Source: Vasconcelosia minhoensis LEGE 07310 (GTDB lineage: Bacteria > Cyanobacteriota > Cyanobacteriia > Phormidesmidales > Phormidesmidaceae). From it: 64,000 nt of DNA. The notes under the pieces are model-generated. The model saw only the letters and a list, made by a program, of their open reading frames with translations. It did no database searches and was not told the origin of the DNA. Below, piece after piece: positions 8,112 to 18,400 of this stretch. The position numbers and the translations under genes were made by a program. Each line of letters begins with the position of its first letter. Positions within the stretch are counted from its first letter, which is position 1. The stretch lies in the NCBI RefSeq assembly GCF_015207255.1, contig NZ_JADEXG010000025.1, positions 1 through 64,000 of the forward strand, given 5' to 3'.

Positions 8112-10025
8112 ATGACCACTGGGCCGCTGAATAAGGTGTCATTACGCGAGGGTTTGACCGCTGAGCAGCCGGAGGGTCAGCCGCTGATTGAGGAGCTGGA
8201 CCAGAGCCAGGAGATTGATCTGGAGTTTCTCTATACCCGCGATATCGAGTTCCGGCAAGAAACGATTTACTTCATTGTGGTCGATCGCTTCCATGACGGC
8301 GACCCGGAGAACAACGAAGGTCCAAATCCAGAGCTGTATGACGCTACTCGCACAGACTGGCATAAGTACTGGGGCGGCGACCTGCAGGGTGTGATTGACA
8401 AGCTCGACTATTTGCGCAACATGGGCGTTACGGCAATCTGGCTGACGCCTCTATTCGAGCAGATTGAGGCGCTGTTTATCGACAGTGCCGCGATTCACGG
8501 CTACTGGACGAAAGACTTTAAGCGCATTAACCCGCGCTTTATCGCAACAGATCAGAACCCTTCGCTGAACAAGACCCAAGACGACCGCAATACTACCTTC
8601 GACCGGCTGATTGACGAAATGCACCAGCGCGATATGAAGCTGATCCTTGACATCGTCTGCAATCACAGCAACCCCGATATCAGTGGTACTAAAGGAGAAC
8701 TTTACGACGACGGGGTGAAGATTGCTGACTTCAACCACGACGATGATCACTGGTATCACCACTATGGCGAAGTCACCAATTGGGAAGACGAGTGGCAGGT
8801 GCAAAACTGCGAGCTATCCGGTCTGGCGACCTTTAATGAAAACAACACGGCCTACCGCAGCTATATTAAGGCGGCCATTAAACAGTGGCTCGATCGCGGC
8901 ATCGATGCGCTCCGGGTCGATACGGTGAAGCACATGCCGATCTGGTTTTGGCAGGAGTTCAACGCCGATATTCAGGCTTACCGACCCGACGTATTTGTCT
9001 TTGGCGAATGGATCTATAGCCACCCAGCCGACGATCGCTCGGTTGAGTTTGCCAACCATTCCGGCATGACCATTCTGGACTTTGGCCTCTGCACCGCCAT
9101 CCGGGCGGCTCTAGGCGAGGGAGCTGAGGGCGGCTTTCACCTCGTCGAAGAGATCTTTGCTCAAGATTACAAATACAAGGGTGCGACCGAGCTGGTCACC
9201 TTTATTGATAACCACGATATGCCGCGCTTTCAGTCGCTGAATCCTGACCCAGAAATGCTGCGGGTCGCGATCGCGCTGATTATGACCAGTCGTGGCATCC
9301 CCTGTATCTACTACGGCACTGAGCAGGGCCTGCACGACGACACCGACGGCGGCAACGATCCCTACAACCGACCGATGATGACCGACTGGGATACGAGCGC
9401 ACCGCTGTACCGAACGATTCGGCTGCTGTCGGGGCTGCGGCGACTGAACCCCGCCGTTTTCCTGGGCGGCCAGTGGACTCACTATATTTCGCCCGATGTC
9501 TACTGCTACGCCCGCCGCTATGGCGAATGCACCTGCTTCGTGGCGATCAACCGGGGCGAGGCAACGACGCTGCCAGCGGTGATGACTGACATGCCCGACG
9601 GCGAACATACCTGCGTGCTCACGCGCTGCAAGCTGACCGTGCAAGACGGGCAGATCCACCATCTGGAACTGGCGGCCCGAAGCGCGATCGTGCTTAGCCA
9701 CGTGGGCAGACGGGCTGAGGGCCAAACCCTGGTGCGGGTGCAGCTGAACGGGGTGAATACCCAGCCGGGGGAAACCATCGTGGTCTCGGGCGACTGTCCG
9801 GAACTGGGGGAATGGGACATTGCCAAAGCCTACCTGCTGGAATACATCAACTCGAATACCTGGTTTGCCGAAATTCCCTTTAACGAAAGCGCTGGCAAGC
9901 TGATTGTTTACAAATACGCCATGCTGCGGCAGGGAACTTCGCCGCTGCGAGAAAATTTGGTGGCGCGGCAGTGGTTTGTCGCTGCTGAGGGCACGGTTAA
10001 GTGGCGCGATACCTGGGCGAGTTAG
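8112..10025 (+). CDS. GH13 alpha-amylase-type enzyme with C-terminal CBM20
   Basis: A 637-residue glycoside hydrolase family 13 enzyme acting on alpha-1,4-glucans. The (beta/alpha)8 motifs are all present: DIVCNHSNP near 181, ALRVDTVKH with nucleophile Asp270, FVFGEWIY with acid/base Glu299, and FIDNHDMPR with Asp369. Residues from about 535 form a starch-binding CBM20 domain (VRVQLNGVNTQPGETIVVSG, then LGEWD). There is no signal peptide: the N-terminus (MTTGPLNKVSLREG) is polar, so the enzyme probably acts on intracellular glycogen. Arrangement resembles cyclodextrin glucanotransferases as well as amylases; the exact product is undetermined. No glycogen genes flank it. Confidence 0.92.
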   Translation: MTTGPLNKVSLREGLTAEQPEGQPLIEELDQSQEIDLEFLYTRDIEFRQETIYFIVVDRFHDGDPENNEGPNPELYDATRTDWHKYWGGDLQGVIDKLDYLRNMGVTAIWLTPLFEQIEALFIDSAAIHGYWTKDFKRINPRFIATDQNPSLNKTQDDRNTTFDRLIDEMHQRDMKLILDIVCNHSNPDISGTKGELYDDGVKIADFNHDDDHWYHHYGEVTNWEDEWQVQNCELSGLATFNENNTAYRSYIKAAIKQWLDRGIDALRVDTVKHMPIWFWQEFNADIQAYRPDVFVFGEWIYSHPADDRSVEFANHSGMTILDFGLCTAIRAALGEGAEGGFHLVEEIFAQDYKYKGATELVTFIDNHDMPRFQSLNPDPEMLRVAIALIMTSRGIPCIYYGTEQGLHDDTDGGNDPYNRPMMTDWDTSAPLYRTIRLLSGLRRLNPAVFLGGQWTHYISPDVYCYARRYGECTCFVAINRGEATTLPAVMTDMPDGEHTCVLTRCKLTVQDGQIHHLELAARSAIVLSHVGRRAEGQTLVRVQLNGVNTQPGETIVVSGDCPELGEWDIAKAYLLEYINSNTWFAEIPFNESAGKLIVYKYAMLRQGTSPLRENLVARQWFVAAEGTVKWRDTWAS

Positions 10026-10059
10026 GGAGAGGGAGGGGTAAGAGTAGAGAGATAGGGGG

Positions 10060-11574
10060 TTAGAAGTCGAAGTAGATGTAGGGGGCAGTTTCGGTGGGGG
10101 CGAGGAGCCAGGCGATGAAGAAACAGAGCGGAATCAGCAGGGTTTTGACAGGCCAGCTGAGCTGAAGCTGGAGGCCACGCTGGATGCTGTGGGCGACGCA
10201 CATGCCAGCCATAATCAGCAGAATCAGCAGCAGGAGTTGCGGGCGGCTGAGGCCAAAGGCTTCCTGATAGACCTTTTGGGCAAACTGGGCGTCGGCTGCC
10301 TGGCCCCACAGCTTTTGCAGGGCTAAACCGGAATCGCTCAGGCTCGGCAGGCGAAAGAAAATCCAGCTGGAGAAGACCATCGTCTGGGTTAGCAGCCAGG
10401 CCAGCAGCATCCCTGGCAGGCTCAGCCAGAGCGCCTTGAGGCCCGGCCAGCGCTCGGCCAGCCGAGCGTTGAGCCGATGCGCAATCAGTGCCAGACCGTG
10501 CAGTCCGCCCCAGATCACAAAGCCCCAGCGATCGCCATGCCAGATCCCGGCCACGAGCATGATCAGCATCAGGTTTAGGCAGGTGCGGCCAATGCCCCGA
10601 CGGGAGCCGCCCAGAGGAAAGTAGAGGTAGTTGCGCAACCAGTCTCCCAGCGTCATATGCCAGCGTCGCCAGAAGTCGGCGATGCTGGTCGAAAAGTAGG
10701 GAAAGTTAAAGTTTTGCGGCAGGTTGAAGCCCAGCAGCAGGGCGCTGCCTCGGGCAATATCGACATAGCCGCTGAAGTCGAAGTAGAGCTGCAATCCGTA
10801 GGCTAAGGTCGCCAGCCAAAGGTCGCCGCTGCCCGCCCGAGCTAGATTGTCAAAGCTCAGGTTCACCAGAAGCCCCAGGTGGTCGGCGATCAGCAGTTTC
10901 TTCACCGCGCCGATAGCAATCAGCCAGACGCCTTCAATGCCCTGACTCAGCCGGGGGAAATGGAGCGCCTTCAGCTGGCCGGTAAAGCCGTGGAAGCGAG
11001 TAATCGGACCGGAGATCAGCTTGGGGAAAAAAAGCTTGTAGGCGGCAAACTGGACAAAGCTACTGGCCGCTGGCGAACCCCGGTAGACATCGATCAGATA
11101 GGCAATGCATTCAAAGGTAAAAAAGCTCAGCCCTAGTGGCATCAGTATCCCGGTAGCCAGGTCGGCGGGGTCGGCAGCAGGGTTGGCGGGCAGGGTGAAG
11201 CCCAGCATATTTAGCGTCGGCGATAGGTACTTAAACCCCAGCAGCAGCAGCACGTTTAGAGCCACCCCCAGCTGCAAGAGCCGCAGTCGCTGCTGGTTCC
11301 AATCCTGGCGCGCATTCTGCCAGGCCGCGTTGGGAATGCGCCAGTCTAGCGGGGTCGCTAGCTGCTGCCCCAAATAGAAGTTGAGTGCGACCAGCACCCC
11401 CAGCAGCGGCACATATTGGGCCTGCAGCGATCCATAGAACATCAGACTGGCGATTACGATTAGCCAGAGCTTGAGCGGTCGCGTCGGCAGCAGCCAGTAA
11501 AGGCCGAAAACGCCGGTTAAAAATAGACTGTAGAGGACTGATGGCAGAGTCATGCGCGATCGCGCAGTCTGCAC
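10060..11574 (-). CDS. MBOAT-family O-acyltransferase (AlgI-like)
   Basis: A 504-residue polytopic membrane protein of the membrane-bound O-acyltransferase family, similar to AlgI, which moves acyl groups (usually acetyl) across the membrane to exported polysaccharides. About ten hydrophobic segments are visible. The family region FPYFSTSIADFWRRWHMTLG (about 297-316) and AGIWHGDRWGFVIWGGLHG (about 342-360), with the conserved His residues, are intact. It lies 72 bases downstream of the DUF1574/SGNH gene on the same strand. The two probably form one operon that acylates an exopolysaccharide. An 11-bp tandem repeat fills the gap between them. Confidence 0.93.
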   Translation of the reverse strand: MQTARSRMTLPSVLYSLFLTGVFGLYWLLPTRPLKLWLIVIASLMFYGSLQAQYVPLLGVLVALNFYLGQQLATPLDWRIPNAAWQNARQDWNQQRLRLLQLGVALNVLLLLGFKYLSPTLNMLGFTLPANPAADPADLATGILMPLGLSFFTFECIAYLIDVYRGSPAASSFVQFAAYKLFFPKLISGPITRFHGFTGQLKALHFPRLSQGIEGVWLIAIGAVKKLLIADHLGLLVNLSFDNLARAGSGDLWLATLAYGLQLYFDFSGYVDIARGSALLLGFNLPQNFNFPYFSTSIADFWRRWHMTLGDWLRNYLYFPLGGSRRGIGRTCLNLMLIMLVAGIWHGDRWGFVIWGGLHGLALIAHRLNARLAERWPGLKALWLSLPGMLLAWLLTQTMVFSSWIFFRLPSLSDSGLALQKLWGQAADAQFAQKVYQEAFGLSRPQLLLLILLIMAGMCVAHSIQRGLQLQLSWPVKTLLIPLCFFIAWLLAPTETAPYIYFDF

Positions 11575-11594
11575 TGCGCAGGATGTTGAAGCTG

Positions 11595-11638
11595 AGCCCA
11601 GACAAGGCCCAGATAGGGCCCAGACAGGGCCCAGACAG
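11595..11638. repeat. 11-bp tandem repeat, four units (GGCCCAGACAG type)
   Basis: Four consecutive 11-base units at 11595, 11606, 11617 and 11628; the last two are identical and the others differ by one to three bases. They occupy most of the spacer between the DUF1574 stop (11647) and the MBOAT start (11574). The unit shares the core GGCCCAGA with the 11-bp repeat in the psaJ-psaL spacer. Confidence 0.85.
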
Positions 11639-11646
11639 GGCTCGGA

Positions 11647-14600
11647 CTACTCAGACGAGGGCCAGGGAATGAGCGGATCTTGGGCTAGCTGATTGGAGAC
11701 CTGGTAGGCCCCGTAGCGGTTTAGGTGGCTGGGGTCGGAGAAGTATTCGTAGCGCTGGGTCCAGACCTGGCCGAGGTCGCGGTAGAGAAATCCAGAAGTA
11801 GAGCCGGCCACGTTAAACATGTAGCGATTGAAGCTTTGCTCTGCCTCAGAGCGAATCGGGTCTAAATATTCGTCCGTCAGCGGCGTGTTGACGAACACGA
11901 TTGGCAGCTGCTGGGTCTGGGCATAGTCCAGCAGCTGCTCCAGGGCCGCAGACTGCTTTCCCTCTAGCCTAAAGGCTTTGTAGTCGCTGTCGTAGGCCCC
12001 CGATACGCGGACGTATTCCTGATAGTAAGTGGCGGGGTTAAAGCGAATGGAGAGCGGCAGAAACCCGTCGAAGTCAATCATGCTGGTTTCGCTAGGCAGG
12101 CCCGTGAGGAGTTCGCCGGGAGCCTCTGGGTCGATCTCGGGAGTCGCTGACAGGCCCGCCGTTGAAACCGCATAGGCTTCGTTTAGCAAGGCCTTCGCCG
12201 CCTGCCGCTGGCCATAGGTGGCGGCCAACTGGCCCAGTGCCTGGCTGAGGGACTGATCCACCTGCTGATACCGCCGGGTTACCTGGCGGGCGATGCCAAG
12301 CAGCGGCTCGATTTTCGCTGAATCGGCAGCTGGCTTCGCTAGCAAACCGGCCTGAAGCTCCTGATAGCCCTCCGAAACCGCGATCGAATTAAAGGTAATG
12401 TCCTCCCGACCGCTGTTGAAGGCGCGGGCGCCGTCGGCCCAGATCACCAGCCGCGGCAGCTGCTCCGGCGGAATCAGCTGACGGATTACCAGGTCTACCA
12501 CCTGGGCCGTCGCCCCGTTAACGCCAAAGTTAAACACGCTGATGTCGTCGTTGCCCACCCTGGCCAGGGCCTGTCGGAGCGCGGCCGGATCAACCCCCCG
12601 CAGTGCCCGAGAGCTGCCGATGACTAGCACATCTGGCGGACCTGACTCAGCCACCCGCTGGCTGTAGAGGGCTAGCTTCTCATTCAGCTGTTTGCTATTG
12701 AAGTTGGGAAAGGGGGACTCGGCCAGCAGCGCCGACGTTGAAATAAAGCCTTGCTGAGGACTGTAGATCAGCTCAGCATCGTCGATCGCCGAAGAAGTGA
12801 CATTGCTCCCCGCCGGCTTGGCCAGAAAGCCGTCTGCAACCTCATCCGCAGCCGTCTTGCTGGTACCGGCCTTGGGGCGCTCGGCCAGCCGCGGTGCGGA
12901 CTGGATCTTGACAGCGGCCGCTGTCGGGCGCAGCAGCCGGGCCAGGGTCCAGTCAATCTGTAGTGTCAGCAACAGCCCAATGGTCCCCCATGCGATCGCG
13001 GTGGCAGGCTTCATCCGCAGCGCCTTCGGCAGCGGTATCGAGACCCCGCTGGCCGTTTCGGCTGGGGTAAAGAGCTGCGTTTGCTGCAAAGCCTGCTGTA
13101 TCTCCTCAGCAGCCTGGCGCAGTAGGCGCCAGAGCGCCGCCTGCAAGTCGCGTCCGGTCACCTCGGGTCGCAGCGGCTCGGCCTCAACCGGCGCAATCAG
13201 GTCGCCAAGATAGACATCCGAAGCGGCAAACTCAGGAGCGGCCTCGGGCACCAGGCGCTGCCGCTGCTTAAAGTCGCTGCCATAGCTCCAGATCGGCTGC
13301 GTTTGACCCGCCCGCCGACCGTAAATCCGCAGGCCCTCCAAATGCGGCCAGCGAAATTCTTCGACATACTCCGTCACCAGCGGTACGACCCCCTGCTTGG
13401 GCGGGCAGACCGGACCGTCGGTCATCACATGCAGCAGCCCCTGCTTGAGTAAAAGCTGCACTCGGATGCCGCCGGTGGCGAGCTGTTCGTCTAGGTCTGG
13501 GTTGAGGTGTCGGGTGAGACAGTAGGCAATCGCGCTCAGGTCGCCCCGGCGGGCTAGTTCCAGCGTATCTTTGGCCAGGGCCGGATGCTGTTCAGCTGGT
13601 AGCACCAGACATTTCAGCCAGTCTGGGTTGATCCGGTCTGAGGCCGGTCCGTAGAGCATGGCTCGATGCAGGCCCTGCGGCGCTAGCTGCTGGAGCAGGT
13701 CAGCTAGGGCTGCAACCGGTGGCGACTGCTCTGGGTCGCGCTCTGGAATCGGTTTGGGGCCAAAGTTCGACGACCGATGGCAGACCACATGGAGGGTGGT
13801 GTCTTTAAGCTCTAGCTCAGCGGTCTGCTTCCACTCGGCCAGCGTCTGATTGGTCAGCCGCTCTAGGGCGGCCAGGTCCCCCCAGCGGGCCCATTCCCGC
13901 AGCATTTCCGTCGGCGGCGTCAGGTCTACCCGCAGCCGCCAGTCCGATGCGGTTTCGCCCCGCACGTGAATGGTGATCACGGCATCTTGAAACTGGGTGA
14001 GCTGGAGGCCGCGCAGCCGCTCTGCCACCGGCTCGGCAATCATCAGCGGGTCGGGGCTATAGCTGGCCTCGCAGGAGATTTTTAACCGCGAGATCAGATC
14101 GGGGGACGGATCTAGACCCACCAGGTCGTCTTCATCGTCGCTGGCCGTGATGGTCTGGACTCGCTTGGCCCGGCTCGGAATCACCCGGGCACTGACCCGC
14201 ACGCCCACATCTAAGGTGCTCAGGATTTCGCTCAGATAGCGCGCGATCGCGTCTGGGTTACCCTGCCGGGCCAGGCTCAGATTAGAGAGGACAATCGCCG
14301 AGAAAGAGTCATCCGCTTTGTCCGGGTCGCCGGGCCGATCTGCGTCGCCGACCAGCTGCTCTAGATGCCGCTCCAGCCGGTTGAGATAGAGCGGGGCTGT
14401 CCAGGTGGGCTGTGCCTGCTGCGGCTGCCGGTTGTATACATAGATCTGATAGATCTGGGGAAACTCTTTTGCCAGCTGCTCCCTGGTCTCATCCTCTAGC
14501 AGCGATCGCACCAGCGCCAGCAGCGTACGATTGCGCTCCAGTGGTACCGCAGACTGATAGAGCACGTGTAAAATATTGCCGCGCAGCCTGACCTGAAGCT

Positions 14601-14700
14601 CCGGCGGCGCTCCAGGCGACTGCACCGCCGCCTGGAGCGCCGGAATCAGCGGCGCGATCGCGGCGTCGGATGTTTGCTTGAGGGAGTGCCTACCGGACAT
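11647..14700 (-). CDS. DUF1574-type protein: repeated N-terminal modules, one membrane helix, SGNH esterase/acyltransferase domain
   Basis: A protein of about 1017 residues. The first half contains several copies of a degenerate 80-100 residue module (pattern: helix, RLRGNILHVLYQS-type strand, proline, helix, then YVYNRQ- or RIYGRRAG-type strand and PxW), clearest near residues 15-105 and 385-490, weaker between. One membrane helix (AIAWGTIGLLLTL) lies near 575. The second half is SGNH-like: VLVIGSSRALRGVDP holds the Ser near 700, PIVFVNTPLTDEYLDP follows, and DPSHLNRYG near 995 supplies the Asp-His pair. With the MBOAT partner it probably acylates exported polysaccharide, as AlgX/AlgJ do with AlgI. 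I chose the ATG at 14700; a GTG at 14730 is also possible. Neither has a clear ribosome binding site. Confidence 0.8.
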   Translation of the reverse strand: MSGRHSLKQTSDAAIAPLIPALQAAVQSPGAPPELQVRLRGNILHVLYQSAVPLERNRTLLALVRSLLEDETREQLAKEFPQIYQIYVYNRQPQQAQPTWTAPLYLNRLERHLEQLVGDADRPGDPDKADDSFSAIVLSNLSLARQGNPDAIARYLSEILSTLDVGVRVSARVIPSRAKRVQTITASDDEDDLVGLDPSPDLISRLKISCEASYSPDPLMIAEPVAERLRGLQLTQFQDAVITIHVRGETASDWRLRVDLTPPTEMLREWARWGDLAALERLTNQTLAEWKQTAELELKDTTLHVVCHRSSNFGPKPIPERDPEQSPPVAALADLLQQLAPQGLHRAMLYGPASDRINPDWLKCLVLPAEQHPALAKDTLELARRGDLSAIAYCLTRHLNPDLDEQLATGGIRVQLLLKQGLLHVMTDGPVCPPKQGVVPLVTEYVEEFRWPHLEGLRIYGRRAGQTQPIWSYGSDFKQRQRLVPEAAPEFAASDVYLGDLIAPVEAEPLRPEVTGRDLQAALWRLLRQAAEEIQQALQQTQLFTPAETASGVSIPLPKALRMKPATAIAWGTIGLLLTLQIDWTLARLLRPTAAAVKIQSAPRLAERPKAGTSKTAADEVADGFLAKPAGSNVTSSAIDDAELIYSPQQGFISTSALLAESPFPNFNSKQLNEKLALYSQRVAESGPPDVLVIGSSRALRGVDPAALRQALARVGNDDISVFNFGVNGATAQVVDLVIRQLIPPEQLPRLVIWADGARAFNSGREDITFNSIAVSEGYQELQAGLLAKPAADSAKIEPLLGIARQVTRRYQQVDQSLSQALGQLAATYGQRQAAKALLNEAYAVSTAGLSATPEIDPEAPGELLTGLPSETSMIDFDGFLPLSIRFNPATYYQEYVRVSGAYDSDYKAFRLEGKQSAALEQLLDYAQTQQLPIVFVNTPLTDEYLDPIRSEAEQSFNRYMFNVAGSTSGFLYRDLGQVWTQRYEYFSDPSHLNRYGAYQVSNQLAQDPLIPWPSSE

Positions 14701-15042
14701 AGAGCTTGTATCAGTACGAATCCCAATCACTTGGAGCCAATCGCTTGGGCTAGGATTTGGGGCAGGATTTGGGTGTCAGCTTTACGAATTTGCCCAATCA
14801 TCCATAAAAACTGGAATTCTGTCTAGGGCTAATCCTCATTGGGTCTCCTGGGCTCCTGACTGGGCTCCTGGCTGAGTCCCTGACTGAGTCAAGGAGCGGT
14901 TGGGAAGACGCTGCCGTTAGCGCCGAAAAAATTGTCTCGCCAAAAGCATAGCTCGCTCTAATCAAAACGAACAGGTCAGATTTAGCGCCGGTTCTCGTCT
15001 CAAACCGAAGTTAGCGGTAAAATTTTGGAAAAGGCTTAAGTC
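14701..15042. other. Spacer of 342 bp between divergent genes, with a short 12-bp repeat
   Basis: Divergent promoter region between the DUF1574 gene (minus) and the gene at 15043 (plus). Apart from three degenerate 12-base units at 14850-14885 I see no gene or RNA. Confidence 0.6.
14850..14885. repeat. 12-bp tandem repeat, three units
   Basis: Units GGGCTCCTGACT, GGGCTCCTGGCT and GAGTCCCTGACT run in tandem at 14850, 14862 and 14874, preceded by a partial copy. It sits in the divergent spacer. No function is evident. Confidence 0.65.
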
Positions 15043-15291
15043 ATGACGAACTACCTGCGTTCCACCCCTGCCGAATTATCGCCCGGTTTGGCTATCGAAT
15101 CGCCGCTAGAACCCGACTGGCTGCTCAGTCTGGCAACCGTTCCCTTAATCACTACCCTGCTCGCGGGCCGTTTATTGGCCGACTGGGCGCAGCAGGTTGG
15201 CTGGGCTAGTGAAGAAATCTTTCGCGGTGAGCGGCTGCCGGTGCTGCCCATTGCGCTGCTGTCTGAGCCGCTGCCCGAGGATGAAAGCTAG
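15043..15291 (+). CDS. Small hypothetical protein upstream of ppc, 82 aa
   Basis: An 82-residue protein with one hydrophobic stretch (WLLSLATVPLITTLLAGRLLA, about residues 26-46) that may be a membrane or amphipathic helix, and a Pro/Glu-rich C-terminus ending LPEDES. Not recognised as a named family. It lies 126 bases upstream of PEP carboxylase on the same strand. Start ATG at 15043; the upstream AAAAGGC is a modest ribosome binding site. Confidence 0.6.
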   Translation: MTNYLRSTPAELSPGLAIESPLEPDWLLSLATVPLITTLLAGRLLADWAQQVGWASEEIFRGERLPVLPIALLSEPLPEDES

Positions 15292-15417
15292 CCGCATGGC
15301 CCAGCGCTTGAATCATTATTTACAATTCAGCTTCTAAAAGACATGAGCAGCGGTCGAATCTGTCCCGGCTAGCGCTTACAATTTTGTCGAGTGTTCTTCC
15401 CTAACCCCCGAAGCCGC

Positions 15418-18400
15418 ATGAGTTTTACCGTCTCCTCCCACAGTCCGGTAGCGTCCGGCTTAGACAGCCCGACCGGTCTGCCTGAAACTGCGACCTATGA
15501 CTGGCTGCTGCGCCATCGACTCAGGTCGATTGAAGACACCTGGGCAAAGGTGATCGAAGACGAATGCGGGCTAGAGCTGGTCGAGCTGCTGACGCGGCTG
15601 CGGCAGATGTGCGCCCCCGACGGCCAGGCCAACCCCGACCGGGATGCGTCAGATGTGCTGCCGCTGATTGAGGATCTGTCGCTGGATGAGGCCATCCGCA
15701 TGGCCCGGGCCTTTGCCCTCTACTTTCAGCTGATCAATATTGTCGAGCAGCATTACGAGCAGCGGGGGCAGCAGCAGCAGTACCGGGCCGCCTATGAAGA
15801 TGCCGCGATTTCGAAAGCCTACGGTTCTCAACCGGACGACCGCCCCGAAGATGGCCATGGGTCTCCCGACGGCGGGGCCACCGACCGTCCCGACCAGGCC
15901 AATTTTCTAGCTGAGCTAGTCGAGAAAAGTACCTCCGGCCCCGAAGCACCTAAAGATGTTGGTACCTTCTACTGGCTATTCCCCACCCTGAAGCGGCTGA
16001 ACGTGCCGCCGCAGATGATCCAGCGGCTGATCAACCAGCTCGACGTGCGGCTGGTGTTTACCGCCCACCCGACCGAGATTGTCCGCCACACGATTCGCGA
16101 TAAGCAGCGGCGGATCTCCGACATTTTGCACCAGCTGGACCGATCGGAGGAGAGCGCCCGGTCAATCGGGCTGGTTTCCTCCTGGGAGGTAGAGGGGCTC
16201 CAGGCCCAGCTGAAAGAAGAAATTCGGCTTTGGTGGCGTACCGACGAGCTACACCAGTTCAAGCCATCGGTGCTGGACGAGGTCGATTTTACGCTGCACT
16301 ATTTCGACGTGGTGCTGTTCGACACGATTCCCGAGCTGCACCACCGGATTACCCGCGCCCTGCAGGGCACCTTCCCCAACCTGACGCCGCCGCAGCATAG
16401 CTTCTGTCGGTTTGGTTCCTGGGTGGGCAGCGATCGCGACGGCAACCCCTCGGTAACGCCCCAGGTCACCTGGAAGACGGCCTGCTTCCAGCGCAACCTG
16501 GTGCTGGATAAGTACATGGGCTCAGTCCAGAAGCTGACCCACCTGCTTAGCCTGTCGCTGCACTGGAGCGAGGTGCTGCCCGACCTGCTGGAGTCGCTGG
16601 AGCAGGACCAGCTGCAAATGCCGGAGATCTATGACGAACTGGCAATTCGCTACCGGCAGGAGCCCTACCGGCTGAAGCTGGCCTACATTGAGCAGCGGCT
16701 GAAGAATACCCGCGATCGCAGCCAGAAACTCTACCACGGTGACTATCTGCAAGAAGAAGAGACAGTCGCCCAGGCCGGCACCCTCTATCGCTCCGGCGCA
16801 GAGTTTCTGCATGAGCTACAGCTGATCCAGCGCAACCTGAAGGAGACGGGACTGGTCTGTCAGGATTTGGAAAAGCTGATCTGCCAGGCCGAAATCTACA
16901 GCTTTACCCTGGCCCAGCTCGATGTCCGCCAGGAGAGTACGCGCCATGCCGACGCGCTCAATGAGATTACCGAGTACCTGGGCATCTTGCCCAAAGCCTA
17001 TAACGACCTGACCGAAGCGGAAAAAATGGACTGGCTGGTGGCCGAGCTAAAAACCCGCCGACCGCTGATTCCCGGCGAGCTGCCCTTTTCCGACAAGGTA
17101 CAGGAAACGGTGGCCACTTTCCGCATGGTGCGGCGGCTGCATCAGGAGTTTGGTCCCCAGATCTGCCAGAGCTACATCATCAGCATGTGTCACCACGCCA
17201 GCGACCTGCTAGAAGTGCTGTTGTTGGCCAAAGAAGCGGGCCTGTACGACCCGGCAACGGGGACGGGAGGGCTGATGATCGTGCCGCTGTTTGAGACGGT
17301 GGAAGACCTGAAGCGGGCGCCGGCGGTGATGCGTAGCCTGTTTGAGCTGCCGCTGTATCGGGCGCTCTTGCAGGGTGGCTATGCTGAGCTAGAAGTGCTG
17401 CAAGGCGGCGAGTCCCAGCCGATGGCCCTGCAGGAGATCATGCTGGGCTATTCCGACAGCAATAAGGACTCGGGATTTCTCAGTAGCAACTGGGAAATCC
17501 ATAAGGCCCAGCAGTCGCTGCAAACCTTAGCCGACGGCTATACTGTGGCGCTGCGGATCTTCCACGGTCGGGGCGGCTCGGTGGGGCGCGGCGGCGGCCC
17601 GGCCTATGAGGCGATCCTGGCCCAGCCGGGCCGCAGCGTCAACGGGCGAATCAAGATTACCGAGCAGGGCGAAGTGCTGGCCTCCAAGTACAATCTGCCG
17701 GACCTGGCCCTGTACCACCTGGAGACGGTGACGACGGCGGTAATCCAGGGCAGCGTCCTGGGCAGCAGCTTTGACGAGATTGAGCCCTGGAATGAAATTA
17801 TGGAGGAGCTGGCGGCGCGATCGCGGCAGCATTACCGCGCCCTAATTTACGAACAGCCGGAGCTGGTCGAATTTTTCCATCAGGTGACGCCGATTCAGGA
17901 GATCAGCCAGCTGCAAATTAGCTCTCGCCCGGCCCGGCGCGGTGGCAAGAAGGATCTCTCTGGCCTACGGGCAATTCCCTGGGTGTTTAGCTGGACCCAG
18001 ACCCGGTTTCTGCTGCCGGCCTGGTACGGCGTCGGGACGGCGCTACAGGCCTACGTAGACGAAGCGCCGGAGGAGCGGCTGAAGCTGCTGCGCTATTTCT
18101 ACACCAAGTGGCCGTTTTTCAAAATGGTCATTTCCAAGGTCGAGATGACCCTGGCCAAGGTGGATTTGCAGATTGCCCTGCACTACGTCAACCAGCTCAG
18201 CCATCCCGACAAGCGCGAGCAGTTCCAGGTCCTGTTCGACCAGATTGCCGAGGAGTTTCGCCTCACCCGCGAGATGGTGCTGGCGATTACCGGCCACCAG
18301 CGGCTGCTCGACGGCGACCTGGCCCTGCAGCGCTCGGTACAGCTGCGCAACGGCACGATTGTGCCTCTGGGCTTCCTGCAGGTGGCGCTGCTGAAGCGGC

